NCBI RefSeq assembly: GCF_900113665.1
Contig: NZ_FOQD01000005.1
Coordinates: 271,277 to 335,276, forward strand
Length of the DNA stretch: 64,000 nt
DNA from: Planctomicrobium piriforme
GTDB lineage: Bacteria > Planctomycetota > Planctomycetia > Planctomycetales > Planctomycetaceae
Direction: 5' to 3'
Shown piece by piece: positions 61,791 to 64,000 of this stretch (its first letter is position 1; each line of letters opens with the position of its first letter). The notes under the pieces were generated by a model, which saw nothing but the letters and a program-made list of their open reading frames with translations, had not been told where the DNA came from and made no database searches. Position numbers and translations under genes: made by a program.

Positions 61791-62174
61791 TCTGGCTTTC
61801 GTATCAGAATTTCCGGCGTCAACTTTTCCGAAGTTGCGACCTGCAACCGTCTCCACGCCGCCGGTTGAAAATCCGCACAGGAAAACCGCCCAACCGCCCC
61901 CGTTTCCGCTTCAAAATGGCGACTCCGCCGGTCACAATAGAGAGGCGTCCGCTGTTACGTCCGCGCGCCATTCCGCCATATCTCCAGTTTTGGGCCGGGG
62001 AAATCCGGAAAATTGGCGGAAGTCACGCCGGGCAGCCGGTTCACTGGCAACTGCATTGCTACCGCCTAGGATCAGTAGATCCTGGCGGACGGCGTCCACA
62101 GCCAGACATCGCGTCACGAGATGTTGTCGTTCACGATCAATTGATCGAAATTTGTCGGAGAAGGGGGAACAGCC
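61791..62174. other. intergenic region upstream of the Gfo/Idh/MocA gene
   Basis: The 384 bases contain no recognised gene or repeat. GGAGAAGGGGGAA directly precedes the downstream ATG. Minus-strand open frames crossing here are shadows of the downstream gene. Confidence 0.5.
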
Positions 62175-63761
62175 ATGGTCCTGACACCAGAGCAAGAGGG
62201 CATTGGGAAAGAAAACTTCTCGAACGCCGTGGATGGAATGTCGTCCGGCGACATGACCCGTCGCGACATGATGAAGGCCGCTGCCGCCGGCACCCTCGGC
62301 GTCGGTGCGGTCTACTTCGGCTACAAAGAACTGGCCGCCGCACCGGTCCGCGTCGCCTTTATCGGGACTGGCGACGAGGGCAACATTCTGCTCACGGAAC
62401 ATCCCAGTGAGTACATGGATGTCGTGGCAATCGCTGACCTCCGTCCCACAAACCGCGAACGCGCCTTCAAAGGGGACGGCAATGAGAACCGCAAGGGATT
62501 GATCAACGTTCTGGGGGTCGAAAAGGCCGGCAAGATCGAACGGTTCAGCAGCCATAAAGAACTGCTCGACAATGCCAAACGCCTCAACATCGAAGCCGTG
62601 GTGATCGCCACGCCGCTGGTGACACATGCACCGATCGCCATCGACTGCCTGGACGCCGGGCTGCATGTGCTGACCGAAAAGCTCATGGCCCGCACGATCA
62701 CCAAGTGCAAAGAGATGATCCGCAAGGCCAAGGAAAAGAATCTGTTGCTGGCGGTCGGCCATCAGCGGCATTACAGCGTCCTCTATCACAACGCCAACTC
62801 GATTGTGCAGAGCGGACTGCTGGGGGATATCAAGCACATCCGCGCCCAGTGGCATCGCAACAACAGCTTCCCGCATGGCGACAGTTGGGTGAAAGACGTT
62901 CCCAAAGCCGACGCCGCAGGGCTGAAAGACGTCAACCTGAAAGACTTTCAGTTCGAAGACGTCAACAAACTGGTCAACTGGCGGCTGTTTAATGAAACCG
63001 GCGGCGGCCTGATGGCCGAACTCGGCAGCCACCAGATGGATGCCTGCAGCATCTTCCTCGGCAAGGTGCATCCGATCGCCGTGCTCGGGTATGGCGGCAA
63101 GAACTTTTACGGCATTGACGGGGTCGGACCCAGCGACAAGTGGAAAGACAATCGCGAAATCGACGACGCCATCTACGTCACGTTCGAGTTCCCCGGCAAG
63201 CACTACGAACAGAATGACCGCGACATCTGCGTGGTCACCTATTCGTCGATCAGCACGAACAAGTTCGAGCCTTACGGCGAAATCGTCTACGGCAGCCGCG
63301 GCACGCTGTTCATGAAGACCGAAAAAGAAGCGATGCTGTGGAAGGAAGAAGGCCGCGGCAGTTCCGGCGGCGGGCCTGATCAGCGTTTGTGGGTGGTCTC
63401 CGGCAGTGCCGCAGGCGGCGGACCGGTCCTGGAAGCCTATGAAACGACATCGGGCGCCGGTAAAGGAGGCGCTGGAGGCGCCGATTGGGCGACCAACGTC
63501 AGCCGCGGCTACAAGGAAGAGATGGAGCACTTCTGCTACGCCATCCGCAACCAGGGACCGACCTATTGGCCGAACGGCCAGCCGCTCCCGCCGAAAGACG
63601 GCGGTCTCCGCTGTAACGGCGTGATCGCCATGGCCGACGCCATCATGGCCATGACCGCCAACCTCGCCATGTCCACCCGAAAACGGATCGAGTTCAAACC
63701 GGAATGGTTCGATCCCGATAGCGACGCGGTTCCCGAAACCGACAAAGACGTCGTGGGCTGA
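62175..63761 (+). CDS. Tat-type secreted Gfo/Idh/MocA family oxidoreductase
   Basis: The 528-residue protein has GGAGAAGGGGGAA upstream of its start. Residues 28-47 (TRRDMMKAAAAGTLGVGAVY) form a twin-arginine signal, preceded by an unusually long 25-residue N-region. The Rossmann domain has VRVAFIGTGDEGN and VVAIADLRPTNRERA. The conserved Glu-Lys of the family is in LTEKLMAR, and the C-terminal domain has NWRLFNETGGGLMAELGSHQMDA. It probably oxidises or isomerises sugars in the periplasm with bound NAD(P). Substrate unknown. A terminator follows. Confidence 0.88.
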   Translation: MVLTPEQEGIGKENFSNAVDGMSSGDMTRRDMMKAAAAGTLGVGAVYFGYKELAAAPVRVAFIGTGDEGNILLTEHPSEYMDVVAIADLRPTNRERAFKGDGNENRKGLINVLGVEKAGKIERFSSHKELLDNAKRLNIEAVVIATPLVTHAPIAIDCLDAGLHVLTEKLMARTITKCKEMIRKAKEKNLLLAVGHQRHYSVLYHNANSIVQSGLLGDIKHIRAQWHRNNSFPHGDSWVKDVPKADAAGLKDVNLKDFQFEDVNKLVNWRLFNETGGGLMAELGSHQMDACSIFLGKVHPIAVLGYGGKNFYGIDGVGPSDKWKDNREIDDAIYVTFEFPGKHYEQNDRDICVVTYSSISTNKFEPYGEIVYGSRGTLFMKTEKEAMLWKEEGRGSSGGGPDQRLWVVSGSAAGGGPVLEAYETTSGAGKGGAGGADWATNVSRGYKEEMEHFCYAIRNQGPTYWPNGQPLPPKDGGLRCNGVIAMADAIMAMTANLAMSTRKRIEFKPEWFDPDSDAVPETDKDVVG

Positions 63762-63817
63762 AAGCCCGTTTCGCCGCACACTTCATGTGTGCGATTCAAA
63801 GACTTCGCAAAAGCACG

Positions 63818-63856
63818 CAGCGTCAGCAGGATATTCCCTTGCTGACGCTGTTTTTC
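63818..63856 (+). terminator. intrinsic terminator after the oxidoreductase gene
   Basis: CAGCGTCAGCA and TGCTGACGCTG form an 11-bp stem with an 11-nt loop, followed by TTTTTCG. Confidence 0.85.
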
Positions 63857-63988
63857 GTTCATCGATCCCTGTTTTTGGAACGTGTTGAATCATGGGAGGG
63901 CGAGGCCACTGCTGTAAACATCTGGGCTTGCCCTAAAGTTTTTGTTACTTCAGGCTTTGCGCCTCTTTCACGCAGGAGGTGCAAAGCC

Positions 63989-64000
63989 ATGGACGGTTTT
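63989..64000 (+). CDS. start of a gene running out of the window
   Basis: An ATG at 63989 follows a perfect AGGAGGT (63974-63980) at 8-nt spacing. Only four codons (MDGF) are inside the window, so the product cannot be named. Confidence 0.5.

Noticed and set aside
61932..63779. Long minus-strand open frame (about 615 codons) opposite the Gfo/Idh/MocA gene
   Set aside because: It mirrors a well-supported plus-strand gene with Tat signal and family motifs, has no domain of its own, and reflects G+C-rich codon use.

Overview
The window looks like a chromosomal segment of a G+C-rich member of the Planctomycetota, probably close to the Planctomycetaceae. The evidence is a cysteine-rich secreted protein with repeated PYTTC/CYT motifs of the planctomycete cell-wall (YTV) type, several PQQ-like propeller proteins, Tat-type secreted oxidoreductase and isomerase genes, lone BatA/vWA and DUF900 proteins, and a housekeeping set that fits no better-known phylum. 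No rRNA, tRNA, CRISPR array, prophage or insertion sequence was recognised.

Layout. 1-10.6 kb: a partial GspE/PilB-like protein with a broken P-loop, dienelactone hydrolase, a STAS protein, a double-ATPase peptide-transporter subunit, mntR, hpt, aroF with a long regulatory leader, then a GT4 glycosyltransferase and a glycogen-debranching-type enzyme. 10.6-16 kb: two secreted PQQ-like propeller proteins and a DUF2071 protein. 16-19 kb: nitrogen cluster amt-glnB-glnB behind a sigma-54 promoter. 19-26 kb: an acetyltransferase/proline-dehydrogenase-like fusion, a Y-family polymerase under an SOS-type operator, a short-chain dehydrogenase and gyrA. 26-34 kb: membrane proteins, a methyltransferase, a hydrolase, lactate permease and a tandem pair of AT-richer unknown genes. 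34-40.4 kb: a minus-strand run with a CitG-like/PTPS fusion, a ferredoxin-like protein, a GcvH-like protein, two FabZ-like dehydratases, an acyl carrier protein and FabG. 40.8-47 kb: sugar isomerase plus ROK kinase, hypotheticals, a TPR/thioredoxin-fold protein and a second isomerase. 47.5-55.5 kb: the Cys-rich wall protein, a ceramidase-like protein, ribosomal genes rpmA, rpsI and rplM, a BatA-like protein and a small toxin-antitoxin-like pair. 55.6-64 kb: P5C dehydrogenase, then ffh-rpsP-trmD-rplS-yraN and a Gfo/Idh/MocA oxidoreductase.

The best regulatory discovery is upstream of aroF. A promoter is followed by a 36-codon ORF whose end is packed with Tyr, Trp and Phe codons. Next comes a terminator hairpin whose ascending arm can pair instead with a stretch inside the leader ORF. 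This is the layout of a ribosome-mediated attenuator sensing aromatic amino acids, placed on the first enzyme of the shikimate pathway.

The second theme is repeats. Almost every low-complexity intergenic stretch has a 7-nt period, with several different heptads, often as two arms in inverted orientation, and some with the same order of modules at distant sites. Separate families of short palindromes lie just behind stop codons. In one gene they appear to have entered the reading frame, giving an RPE-like insert and a fused protein.
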